Below, piece after piece: positions 46,167 to 55,670 of a stretch of DNA of 64,000 nucleotides; position 1 is the stretch's first letter, and every line of letters starts with the position of its first letter. The notes under the pieces were generated by a model that did no database searches, was not told where the DNA came from, and saw only the letters and a program-made list of their open reading frames with translations. The DNA comes from Blastocatellia bacterium. Lineage in GTDB: Bacteria; Acidobacteriota; Blastocatellia; HR10; J050. Both the position numbers and the translations under genes were made by a program. The stretch lies in the NCBI GenBank assembly GCA_026985075.1, contig JALSQX010000104.1, forward strand, positions 34,774 to 98,773. Direction: 5' to 3'.

Positions 46167-47045
46167 ATGGGCGAGAATACCATTCGCAAAGCCGTCTTCC
46201 CCGCCGCCGGTCTGGGGACGCGATTTTTGCCCGCCACCAAAGCGCAACCCAAGGAGATGCTCCCGCTGGTGGACAAGCCGCTCATTCAGTATGTCGTCGA
46301 AGAGACATTGGCCAGTGGCATCGAACAGATCATCATCGTCACCGGTCGGGGGAAGAACGCCATCGAGGATCATTTCGACATCTCCTACGAGTTGGAGCAC
46401 CTGCTCCAGGAACGCGGTAAGCTCAAAGAGTTGGAGGAGATTCGCCGGATCTCGGAGCTGACTCAGTTTGCCTACGTACGGCAGAAGAAAGCGCTGGGCC
46501 TGGGGCATGCCGTTCTGGTGGCACGAGATTGGGTCGATGATGAACCTTTCGCCGTATTGCTGGGCGACGATATCATCGACGCCGATGTCCCCTGTTTGAG
46601 GCAGATGATTGAGGTCTTCGAGCGCTATCGGGCGCCGGTGGTGGGCGTCATGCCCATTGACGGTCCGGAGATCTCGCGGTTCGGAGTGATTCGCGCCGAG
46701 CCGGTGGAGTCGGATGTCTACCGCATCTCGGATATGGTGGAAAAGCCCCGGCCCGAAGAAGCCCCCTCCAATCTGGCCATCATCGGACGATACATCCTCA
46801 CACCGGACATCTTCGTCGAACTGGAGCGCACGCAACCGGATATTCGGGGCGAGATCCAGTTGACCGATGCCATGCGGGCGCTGGCCCGGCAGCGTCCCTT
46901 TTACGGGTATCGGTTCAAGGGCCGTCGTTACGATTGTGGCGATAAGCTGGGGTTTCTTCAAGCTACCGTCGAGTTCGCCCTCAAGCATGCGGATATCAGC
47001 CAGGACTTTCGCCGATATTTGAAGAATCTCCAGCTGGAAGAGTGA
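46167..47045 (+). CDS. galU: UTP-glucose-1-phosphate uridylyltransferase
   Basis: GalU makes UDP-glucose for polysaccharide and envelope synthesis. The 292-aa protein begins MGENTIRKAVFPAAGLGTRF and has LPATKAQPKEMLPLVDKPLI, then EQIIIVTGRGKNAIEDHFD and AVLLGDDIID, all standard. The C-terminal RRYDCGDKLGFLQATVEFAL is also typical. I start at 46167 in place of a GTG upstream, since the family N-terminus follows directly. It is followed 43 bp later by the Fic-fold gene. Confidence 0.97.
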   Translation: MGENTIRKAVFPAAGLGTRFLPATKAQPKEMLPLVDKPLIQYVVEETLASGIEQIIIVTGRGKNAIEDHFDISYELEHLLQERGKLKELEEIRRISELTQFAYVRQKKALGLGHAVLVARDWVDDEPFAVLLGDDIIDADVPCLRQMIEVFERYRAPVVGVMPIDGPEISRFGVIRAEPVESDVYRISDMVEKPRPEEAPSNLAIIGRYILTPDIFVELERTQPDIRGEIQLTDAMRALARQRPFYGYRFKGRRYDCGDKLGFLQATVEFALKHADISQDFRRYLKNLQLEE

Positions 47046-47088
47046 GCGTCGAGGGGCGGCGCCTGCTGGGGATCGATCGCGCATCACC

Positions 47089-47913
47089 ATGTTCAACATT
47101 CTGAGACCACAACCTCCGTGGGCCGCGGTGTTGGAGCGGGCCCGAAGGGAATTCGAGGAGGTGCAACCGCTCGATGACGAGATGCTCGCCCAGATGGCTG
47201 CCTGGTTGCTCATCGAGCATATCTTTCATGACCTTCGATTGGATGGGATCAAGCTGGCGAGGAGACGGATCGAAGAGCTGACCCTTCGCGGCGCCGACCC
47301 GAAGACGCTGGAAGACCGGCTCGCGCTCAATTACCGTCAGGCCATCGAGCACGCGAGCCAACTGGTCACCTCGGCGGAGACGTCGGAAGGGACGTCCACC
47401 ATCGAGCTGACGACGGAGATCCTCCGGCGCCTTCATCGGCTGGCTTTGGGCGAGGAGGATGAGACGGCTGGCGCCTTTCGCGTCGGGGAGGTGAATCCCC
47501 TCTATCCCCATCATATTCCGGCTCACCCCCGGGAGGTGCCTCGCCTGGTGGATGTGGCCATGGAGTGGTTCGCCGCCGATAGCGTACGCGAACTCCATCC
47601 AGTAGAACAAGCTGTATTGGTACACGTCCGGCTTTACGAACTCCAACCATTCGGTAAGGCCAGCGGGCGAATCACCCGATTGGCGGCCAGCCTGTATACG
47701 CTTCGGGCTGGGTATCCACCCATCATCGTGGAAGAGGACGATACCGAGGCGTATTATCAAGGATTGCTCTCCGGATTCCAGATGGCGACGCAGCCGTTGA
47801 TCGAGCTGTTCGCTCGCTCGCTCGGACGGACGCTGCGACAGATGACAGAAATCGTGAAGTCATCGCGAACGTCCCGCGAGGGAGGAGCCGCGTTGCGGGA
47901 CGAAACACTCTGA
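47089..47913 (+). CDS. Fic/Doc-fold protein with degenerate active site
   Basis: This 274-aa protein has the Fic fold: TAGAFRVGEVNPLYPHHIPA (beta-hairpin flap region) and LRELHPVEQAVLVHVRLYEL preceding the motif. The catalytic HPFxDGNGRxxR motif reads QPFGKASGRITR at 186-197: catalytic His is Gln and the DGN is KAS. Adenylylation by the usual mechanism is therefore doubtful, although the Arg residues are kept. An N-terminal helical region (~1-120) precedes it. Possibly a binding protein or a divergent transferase. It follows galU on the same strand. Confidence 0.75.
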   Translation: MFNILRPQPPWAAVLERARREFEEVQPLDDEMLAQMAAWLLIEHIFHDLRLDGIKLARRRIEELTLRGADPKTLEDRLALNYRQAIEHASQLVTSAETSEGTSTIELTTEILRRLHRLALGEEDETAGAFRVGEVNPLYPHHIPAHPREVPRLVDVAMEWFAADSVRELHPVEQAVLVHVRLYELQPFGKASGRITRLAASLYTLRAGYPPIIVEEDDTEAYYQGLLSGFQMATQPLIELFARSLGRTLRQMTEIVKSSRTSREGGAALRDETL

Positions 47914-48005
47914 GACCAGAGAGGCATAATGCGAGAGGATCTCATGAGGGGAGCGCACCCGATGGAGCGCACGAGGAGAAAGGGGTAAGGTGCGCGGCAT
48001 TTGGA

Positions 48006-48024
48006 GGGCGCGCTCTGAGCGCCC
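48006..48024 (+). terminator. Putative hairpin after the Fic-like gene
   Basis: GGGCGC-GCTCTGA-GCGCCC forms a 6-bp GC stem 93 bp past the stop, without a T-tract. Confidence 0.3.
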
Positions 48025-48124
48025 GTCGCGCGCGTTGGCCTAGTTCGTTGCCTGCCCCTTCTGGTTTACGACTGGCGGCTCGGATGTTTCGTGCCGCGCG
48101 GGCGAGAGGATACCTGATTGAGTG

Positions 48125-50125
48125 ATGGCAGATTACCAGGGACGACTCATCGAATATCTGGGGGCCGGAGGCGTGCGATTCGCTTTGGTCGTGCGCCAGG
48201 TGGGGGAAAAGTTGCAGATCATCGATGAGCGGGGCAAACATGATCGCATTGCCGCACATCAGGTAATAACGATTCACCCAGTGAAGCCGGATCCGGCCGA
48301 GCTCCCTCAGATCGTCCGGCAATTACAGGCCCGTATTCAACCAATCAAGGAGGAGGAGGTGGACACCGAACTCCTGTGGGAGACGGTTCGCGATGAGATT
48401 CGCGAGTATCGCATCGAGGAACTCGCCGACCACTATTTCGCCAATCGCGATCCCGTCCGGGTGTCGGCTCTCTTTCGCGCTTTATTGGAAGATGCTTTGC
48501 ACTTCAAGCGAAAGGGCATCATCTTCATTCCTCGCACCGAGCAGCACGTCTCAGATCAACTCCTGGCCATTCGCCGGCGGCGGGAGAAACAAGCGCTCCG
48601 TCAGCAGGCGCTCGCCTGGATGCGACGCGTCCTGCAGGCCGATGATACGGTCGAGGTGCCCGCCGACATGGTGAGCCTGCTCCATCAGGTGGAGGATTAC
48701 CTGTTGCGTCGGAAAGCCAACGAGGTCGTGCACCTGTTAAACGAGGTGAGCGAAGAATCGACGGCCAAGGAGGTGGCCTTCGAGCTCTTATTGAAGACAG
48801 GTCGATTAGATCCCGACGCCGATCCACTGTTAGTCATTGCGGGTATCGAGGAACGATTCCCTCGTAAGGTGCTGGAACAGGCCGAGCGCCTCGTCCCTTT
48901 CCAGCCAGAGCCAGAGCGTCGCGATTTTTCCTCGCTTCTCTCGTTCAGCATTGACGATGAGGACACGCGCGAAATCGATGATGCTTTGACGGTTCGGGTG
49001 CATGGCGATCGCGTGATCGTCGGCGTTCACATCGCCGACGTCGCCCACTTTGTGGCCAAGGGAGATCCTCTCGACGAGGAGGCCCATCGGCGCGGTGCGT
49101 CTATCTACATGCCGACGCGCACGGTGTCTATGTTCCCGCCGCAATTGGCCTATGAGCTGGCCAGCTTGAACCAGGGAGAGTGGCGACCAACGATGAGCTT
49201 CGAGATCGAATTCGATGCCACGGGCCAGGTGGTCGATTGGCGGCTCTGGCGAGGGCAGATCACCGTCACTCGTCGGCTCAGCTACGCGGAGGCCGATCAG
49301 TGGCTCGGCTCGTCAGTGGGCGATCAGGTGGCCGAGCATTTGCGGCGACTCCACCGAATCGCTCAACAGTTGCTCATCGAGCGATTGAAACGAGGGGCCA
49401 TTGTGATCCGTCGCCCCGAGTTAAAGATTCGAGTGAGGGACGGTCGCATTGCGATCAAAGTCATCGATCCTCGCTCACCCAGTCGCCAGCTCGTCGGCGA
49501 GTTCATGATCTTGGCCAATCGGTTGGCCGCCCAACATGCCGCCCGGCAAGGGGTCCCCATCATTTTTCGCGTTCAGGATCCGCCGCACCACGAGCCTGAA
49601 TTCTCCGGTCACATCATCGAATATGATCCCATCCAGATAAGTCGGGTTCTCAAAGGGATGAGGCGATCTCGGCTCTCCCTCTCTCCACAGCCACACGCGG
49701 GCTTGGGATTGGATGTGTACACGCAGCTCACCTCTCCCATTCGACGATTCGCCGATGTCATCATCCAGCGACAGTTGGTGGCTCATCTGGCTGATCAACC
49801 GCTTCCTTATCAGCCGGAAGAGCTGTTACGCGTCTTAGCCACGGCGGAATCAACCGAGCGGGAGATGCGAGCCATTGAGCGACAATCGACGCGCTTCTGG
49901 GCGCTTCGCTATCTGGCTGAGGAACGCCGGGAAGATACATTTGAAGCCATCGTCGTCGAACCTATCGATGGTGGATACGCGGTGGAATTGGCCGATCTTT
50001 TTCTCCGCGGTCACCTGTCGGCCGAGATCAAGCATGAGCGGGGCGAGCGCGTGCGCGTGAGAATCGAACGCGTCGATCCGCGGCAGGACGTGTTGCGCTT
50101 CGTTGAGGTTGCCTCAGTGTGTTGA
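48125..50125 (+). CDS. RNase II/R-family exoribonuclease (RNB domain)
   Basis: This 666-aa 3'-5' exoribonuclease has an N-terminal cold-shock/OB-like part (ADYQGRLIEYLGAGGVRFAL) and long helical linkers (~90-260). The RNB domain follows: SFSIDDEDTREIDDALTVRV, GVHIADVAHFV, and further HRRGASIYMPTRTVSMFPPQ and QLTSPIRRFADVIIQRQLVA, including the catalytic Asp cluster (IDDEDTREIDD). A short S1-like end follows (GHLSAEIKHERGERVRVRIE). It is of the shorter RNase II type. The GTG-ATG start is read from the ATG at 48125. Confidence 0.93.
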   Translation: MADYQGRLIEYLGAGGVRFALVVRQVGEKLQIIDERGKHDRIAAHQVITIHPVKPDPAELPQIVRQLQARIQPIKEEEVDTELLWETVRDEIREYRIEELADHYFANRDPVRVSALFRALLEDALHFKRKGIIFIPRTEQHVSDQLLAIRRRREKQALRQQALAWMRRVLQADDTVEVPADMVSLLHQVEDYLLRRKANEVVHLLNEVSEESTAKEVAFELLLKTGRLDPDADPLLVIAGIEERFPRKVLEQAERLVPFQPEPERRDFSSLLSFSIDDEDTREIDDALTVRVHGDRVIVGVHIADVAHFVAKGDPLDEEAHRRGASIYMPTRTVSMFPPQLAYELASLNQGEWRPTMSFEIEFDATGQVVDWRLWRGQITVTRRLSYAEADQWLGSSVGDQVAEHLRRLHRIAQQLLIERLKRGAIVIRRPELKIRVRDGRIAIKVIDPRSPSRQLVGEFMILANRLAAQHAARQGVPIIFRVQDPPHHEPEFSGHIIEYDPIQISRVLKGMRRSRLSLSPQPHAGLGLDVYTQLTSPIRRFADVIIQRQLVAHLADQPLPYQPEELLRVLATAESTEREMRAIERQSTRFWALRYLAEERREDTFEAIVVEPIDGGYAVELADLFLRGHLSAEIKHERGERVRVRIERVDPRQDVLRFVEVASVC

Positions 50126-50214
50126 AGGAACAGGTGCTCGACGGTTGGGGAGGACCTGACCATTGATTGGTGGTGGCTGGATTTGATAGCATTCCTCCGG
50201 CGAGGAGATCGGCG

Positions 50215-51330
50215 ATGTTCACACATTCAAAAATCATGTGCGTGAGACGAGCCCAGAGGTGGTATCGATACGGTCTCGTCGCGCTGGGCATTGGCTTGCT
50301 GATGGGAGGTTGGTTTCCTCAATTGGGAAGAGGATGGGGACAGTGGCCTTCCATGCCTCTCCCGCGGTTCGGTGTGGATGATGGGTTCGCCTGTGTCCTA
50401 TTCTACGGCAGCGATATCGGGGGCAATCTCGAACCCTGTGGCTGACCGTCGAACCCGTCCGGGGGGCTGGCACGGCGTGCCGGCTACATTCATGCGTTCC
50501 AGGCGCGATTCCAGGGCATTCCGGTGCTCAAGCTCGACGTGGGACACTTCTTCGCCGATAAGGTGACGGCTGAAGGGACTCTCACGCCCGAAGCGATGGT
50601 CCGCAACAAGTGGGTGGTGGAGGGCTATCAGCACATCGCTCACGATGCGGCTAATCTCTCCTACCGCGATCTCGCTTACGCCGAATGGCTGTTCGCGCCG
50701 GAGCGATATCACGCCTGGCTGGATCGCTATCCGGTGCTGGAAGGATTCATCTCGGCCAACGTTCGAGCTGTGGATTCGCGCTGGGCGGTGCCCGCACCGT
50801 ATATCATCAAGCGGTTACGGGGCGATCGTTTCCCACCGGGAGAGCGCGGGGAACGCCTGTGGCGCGTGGGCATCGTCGGAGTGACCGAGCCGCCTCCTCG
50901 GCCGGCGCATTCGCGGGCGGCCTTCCGCGTCGATGATCCGTTGGTCGCCTCTCGGCGGGCCATTCTGGAGGCGCGCGCCCAGTGTGATTTCCTCGTCGTG
51001 CTGGCCTACGTCTCAGAGGAGACGGCGTTCAAATTGTTGGATCTCAATCCCGAGATCGATGTGGTCATCGCCCCTCGCGCGCGATGGCGCCGTCGCTATC
51101 GCGGCGAGCACGGTTCCTTGGTATATGCCGATCCACAAACCAAACAGCTCGGCGAATTGCGCATCTATCTGGACGAAGCCGGTCGGGTCGTGAAGATGCG
51201 CAATCGGTATATCATGCTCGATCGGCACATTCCCGATGACCCTGGTATCGGGGATCTCGTCGATGCGGCCCGTCAAGACATCGCCGCCACGGTGAAAGCC
51301 TGGCTGCGTCGAAAGCGACATCAGCGATGA
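50215..51330 (+). CDS. Candidate selenoprotein: 5'-nucleotidase-like (metallophosphatase-fold) exported protein with in-frame UGA
   Basis: This is one continuous frame, 371 residues if the TGA at 50443-50445 is read as selenocysteine (residue 77). It opens with a membrane/signal segment (WYRYGLVALGIGLLMGGWFP). The first part ends FYGSDIGGNLEPCG, then UGA, then PSNPSGGLARRAGYIHAFQ. The expected family pattern, recalled from memory, is NLEPCGC...GGLARRA, with Cys where the UGA stands. The rest is intact: LKLDVGHFFADKV, RVGIVGVTEPPP, CDFLVVLAYVSEETAFKLLD. The start is at 50215 because GGAGATCGGCG precedes it. A SECIS-like hairpin lies just after the UGA. If instead a nonsense mutation, it is a pseudogene with one lesion. 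The stop overlaps the PEGA/FGE gene. Confidence 0.65.
50443..50484 (+). promoter_or_regulatory. Putative bacterial SECIS element after in-frame UGA
   Basis: The UGA at 50443-50445 is followed 20 bases later by GCTGGCAC-GGC-GTGCCGGC (50466-50484), an 8-bp stem with one G-U pair and a GGC loop. The loop begins 28 nt after the UGA, within the 16-37 nt window known for bacterial SECIS elements, and its first two bases are G. No bulged U was seen, so the match is partial. Confidence 0.5.
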
Positions 51331-52736
51331 TGAGCAACTGGAACACGTGGAGCGGGAGCGGTCGCCTTCTGTTCATGGCTCTCGGCGTTGTGGTCGTCTC
51401 GCTCATTGTGGTCCTCGCTGATCAAAGCGAGCGCGTGCCACCGGGGGGCGTGATCATTGTCTTCACCGATCCGGCGGGAGCGGAAGTGCTCCTGGACGGT
51501 GTCTTGCGAGGAACGACCGAACGGGAAGTGGGTTTGCGCCTCACCGGCATCGAACCGGGACGCCATCGCTTGCTGGTGCGCAAGAAATGGTTCCGGCCAG
51601 TGGAACGCGCGATCACCGTTACTCCCGATAAACGCCTCGTCCTTCACCTGAGATTGGGTCGCCCTATCGGCTATCTGAGCGTGAGATCGAGTTCGGCCGA
51701 TGCTCGCATCGAGATCAGAGGGCTGGGGACATACGACCGTGAGGTCTATCGACTGGAAGTCCCGGTAGGGAAATATGAGATCGCGGTGAAGCCACCCCGC
51801 CAGAAACCCGTCACACAAGCGGTGGTGGTGGAAATGGGCCGGGAGACGGAAGTGTACGTTGATTTTGGCCCCGATGCTCGATCGGCGAACGTCAAACGCG
51901 CTCGGCGCCCGGTCGCGCGATTGGATGAAGGTCGTCCCGATCGTCCCTTGCTACACACCGGGGAGTTGGTCGGCGTCCGAGTGAACGGGTATCTCGTACC
52001 GGAACTCATCTCACTGCCCGGTGGATGGTTCCTCATGGGCAGCGAGTCGGGCGGCGAGGACGAGAAGCCGGTGCATAAGGTCTACGTGGACGGATTCGCT
52101 ATCGGACGGGTGGAGGTCACCAATGCGCAGTACAAAGCGTTTTGTGATGCCACTGGTCATACTTATCCTCGCGATCCCGAGGAATGGGATCATTACTTCA
52201 TCAACTATCCTAATCATCCGGTGGTCATGGTCAGTTGGAACGATGCCATGGCGTACTGTCAGTGGCTCACGGCGGTCATGGGGCGCACATACCGATTGCC
52301 GACAGAAGCCGAATGGGAATATGCAGCGCGGGGCGGCCTGGTGGGGAAGACGTATCCCTGGGGCGATGACGAACCGTCTGGGCGAGCCTGTTATCTGGAG
52401 GATCAGGTTCCGTTGGGCGTGCCGACGATGCCCGTGGGGAGTTATCCACCCAACGGGTATGGGCTGTATGACATGGCTGGAAATGTGTGGGAGTGGTGTT
52501 GGGATTGGTATGATGTGAGCTTCTATCGTAGTGGTCGCCAGCGCAATCCTCGAGGCGCTCCCGAAGGGACGATGAAAGTCGCTCGCGGAGGCGCGTGGCT
52601 TTATGGGCCGAGTTCCTTGCGGTGTGCCATCCGACTCAAACTGGCGCCAGATACGAAACACGAAACGGTCGGATTCCGTGTGGTGGCCGTTCGAGAAGAG
52701 TCGGCGGGGGAAGCGAATGGTTCACGGGAGCGGTGA
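51327..52736 (+). CDS. PEGA-domain and FGE-sulfatase-like fold membrane protein
   Basis: This 469-aa protein has an N-terminal transmembrane anchor (LLFMALGVVVVSLIVVLA) and one or two PEGA-like beta repeats (~35-170: GVIIVFTDPAGAEVLLDGVL, GRHRLLVRKKWFR). An FGE/SUMF1-type domain follows from about residue 230: LPGGWFLMGSESGGEDEKPV, FAIGRVEVTNAQYKAFC, RLPTEAEWEYAARGG, GYGLYDMAGNVWEWCWDWYD, VARGGAWLYGPSSLRCAIR. The Cys pair of true formylglycine-generating enzymes is not present, so it is probably a ligand-binding or EgtB-like fold protein. It is coupled to the candidate selenoprotein gene (ATGATGA). Confidence 0.85.
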   Translation: MMSNWNTWSGSGRLLFMALGVVVVSLIVVLADQSERVPPGGVIIVFTDPAGAEVLLDGVLRGTTEREVGLRLTGIEPGRHRLLVRKKWFRPVERAITVTPDKRLVLHLRLGRPIGYLSVRSSSADARIEIRGLGTYDREVYRLEVPVGKYEIAVKPPRQKPVTQAVVVEMGRETEVYVDFGPDARSANVKRARRPVARLDEGRPDRPLLHTGELVGVRVNGYLVPELISLPGGWFLMGSESGGEDEKPVHKVYVDGFAIGRVEVTNAQYKAFCDATGHTYPRDPEEWDHYFINYPNHPVVMVSWNDAMAYCQWLTAVMGRTYRLPTEAEWEYAARGGLVGKTYPWGDDEPSGRACYLEDQVPLGVPTMPVGSYPPNGYGLYDMAGNVWEWCWDWYDVSFYRSGRQRNPRGAPEGTMKVARGGAWLYGPSSLRCAIRLKLAPDTKHETVGFRVVAVREESAGEANGSRER

Positions 52737-52866
52737 GGGAACGCCGTGAGGATCATAGCTCTTGCGTCGCGTCCTGCCTCATCACACGTGAGCCGGGCGT
52801 TTTGTGTGGGGACCAGCGAGCCCCGTCTCTCACATCGAGTCCTGGCCTGTGGGATCAATAGCGTGG

Positions 52867-54471
<1,605 letters not shown>

Positions 54472-54485
54472 AGTGAGAAAAAACA

Positions 54486-54528
54486 AATGTACTCAATCGC
54501 TGACACATTTGCAATCGTGTGATACACT
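54486..54528. promoter_or_regulatory. Overlapping divergent promoters of the mutase and EutN genes
   Basis: Plus: CTGACA (54500-54505), 17 bp, TACACT (54523-54528), with the start codon only 7 bp later, so the transcript would be leaderless. Minus: TTGCAA (54514-54509), 17 bp, TACATT (54491-54486). The two promoters interleave within 43 bp and would compete. Confidence 0.5.
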
Positions 54529-54535
54529 TGCACTG

Positions 54536-54820
54536 ATGCGATTGGCACGAGTCATCGGAAGGGTCGTGGCCACGGCGAAGAACGACGCGCTGGTCGGGCG
54601 CAAGCTCCTATGCATTCAACCGATCACCTCCGATGGCCAGCCCATCGGGAAACCCCTGATCGCTGTTGATTCCATCGGCGCGGGTGCTGGAGAGATCGTC
54701 TTCTGGTGCCGAGGCCGCGAGGCGAGCTATCCGTTCCTTCCCGATGTCGTGCCATCGGATTGCACCATTGTGGGGATTGTCGATGAGGTCCATGTGAGAG
54801 GGCGCGGCCGAGCCCGCTGA
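54536..54820 (+). CDS. EutN/CcmL-type microcompartment vertex protein
   Basis: This 94-aa protein begins MRLARVIGRVVATAKNDALV and has KLLCIQPITSDGQPIGKPLI, then AVDSIGAGAGEIVFWCRGRE. This is the BMV (pentamer) fold that caps the vertices of bacterial microcompartments. The length is typical. The upstream frame extension is rejected because the family start is at the ATG. Its nearest neighbour downstream is a second copy, about 35% alike by eye. Confidence 0.88.
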   Translation: MRLARVIGRVVATAKNDALVGRKLLCIQPITSDGQPIGKPLIAVDSIGAGAGEIVFWCRGREASYPFLPDVVPSDCTIVGIVDEVHVRGRGRAR

Positions 54821-54856
54821 GGAGCGCATCTGGACGAGATCTGGGAGCATGACAAG

Positions 54857-55132
54857 ATGATCCTCGCCCGTGTCATTGGTAATGTCGTAGCCACGCAAAA
54901 GAACGAGCGGTATCATGGCGCGCGGATCATGATCGTTCAGCCCATCAATCTGGATGGCTCGGATCGAGGAGACCCCATCCTGGCGCTGGATGCCGTTGAT
55001 GCCGGAGAGGGCGATCGGGTGCTCGTCGTCCAGGAGGGATGGTCGGCATCAGTGGCCGCCACGGGCCGACCGGGAGCGGCCATCGATGCCACTATCGTGG
55101 GCGTGGTCGATACCATCGACTACGAGTCATAG
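54857..55132 (+). CDS. Second EutN/CcmL-type microcompartment vertex protein
   Basis: This 91-aa protein, MILARVIGNVVATQKNERYH, contains KIMIVQPINLD-like MIVQPINLDGSDRGDPILAL and DAVDAGEGDRVLVVQEGWSA, and ATIVGVVDTIDYES at the end. The vertex fold is the same as that of the preceding protein, 36 bp upstream. Two paralogues in tandem are normal inside large microcompartment operons, but no BMC-H hexamer gene is visible within this window. Confidence 0.88.
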   Translation: MILARVIGNVVATQKNERYHGARIMIVQPINLDGSDRGDPILALDAVDAGEGDRVLVVQEGWSASVAATGRPGAAIDATIVGVVDTIDYES

Positions 55133-55206
55133 CGCTCGTCCCTGACGCCATCACGCTCAGCGCCTTTCTTGACAGCTCGGCGTCCCTGACCTACATTAGT
55201 GAATGT

Positions 55207-55283
55207 GGGCCCTTAGCTCAATCGGTGAGAGCAGCTGACTCATAATCAGCGGGTTGTAGGTTCGAGTCCTACAGGGCCCACCA
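55207..55283 (+). tRNA. tRNA with CAT anticodon (Ile2 or elongator Met)
   Basis: Full cloverleaf: acceptor GGGCCCT/AGGGCCC, D arm GCTC-GAGC, anticodon arm GCTGA-CTCATAA-TCAGC, T arm GTAGG-TTCGAGT-CCTAC, discriminator A and encoded CCA. The paired 1-72 end rules out the initiator. Whether it is lysidine-modified Ile2 or elongator Met cannot be settled here. Confidence 0.95.
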
Positions 55284-55670
55284 ATCCCCTGCGTCTCGGC
55301 ATCCGATTGAGCGTTGTGTTGAGGACGTGACTCTCCTGCTTCAGAATATGGCGCGGCCTTCGTGGAACACAGTGGGCGTCTTTCCCGCCTCGCCTCTTCG
55401 CCGAGGGAGCAAAGCCATCCGCTGCTGAGCACGGGGGGATCAGTTCGAGTCAGTCCACGCCGGTGGTGGCATGAGGATGCGTGGGACGAATGTCAGGGCG
55501 ATATCTCATGGGGAATAGGCGCTCTCTGATCGTCATCATTCCGGGCAGGATATCAGAGGGAGACGTTCTCGGTGACCGGGCGGACCCATGATGGTAAAAT
55601 AGTGGACCGACGTGACGTCAGCAGGTGGACTGGGCGGCGGGATGGAAGGGACCTCAAGGAGTGAGAACGC
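55284..55670. other. Intergenic region, no gene seen
   Basis: About 390 bp between the tRNA and the M50 gene without a supported gene. A weak promoter-like AAAATAGT near 55595 may serve the M50 gene. Confidence 0.35.

Noticed and set aside
46137..47213. Minus-strand frame (358 aa) opposite galU
   Set aside because: Antisense to galU, which matches its family end to end; no support for a second gene.
50443..50445. UGA read as tryptophan (altered genetic code)
   Set aside because: Many clear genes in the window end at UGA, including tightly coupled ATGA overlaps, so UGA is a normal stop codon elsewhere.
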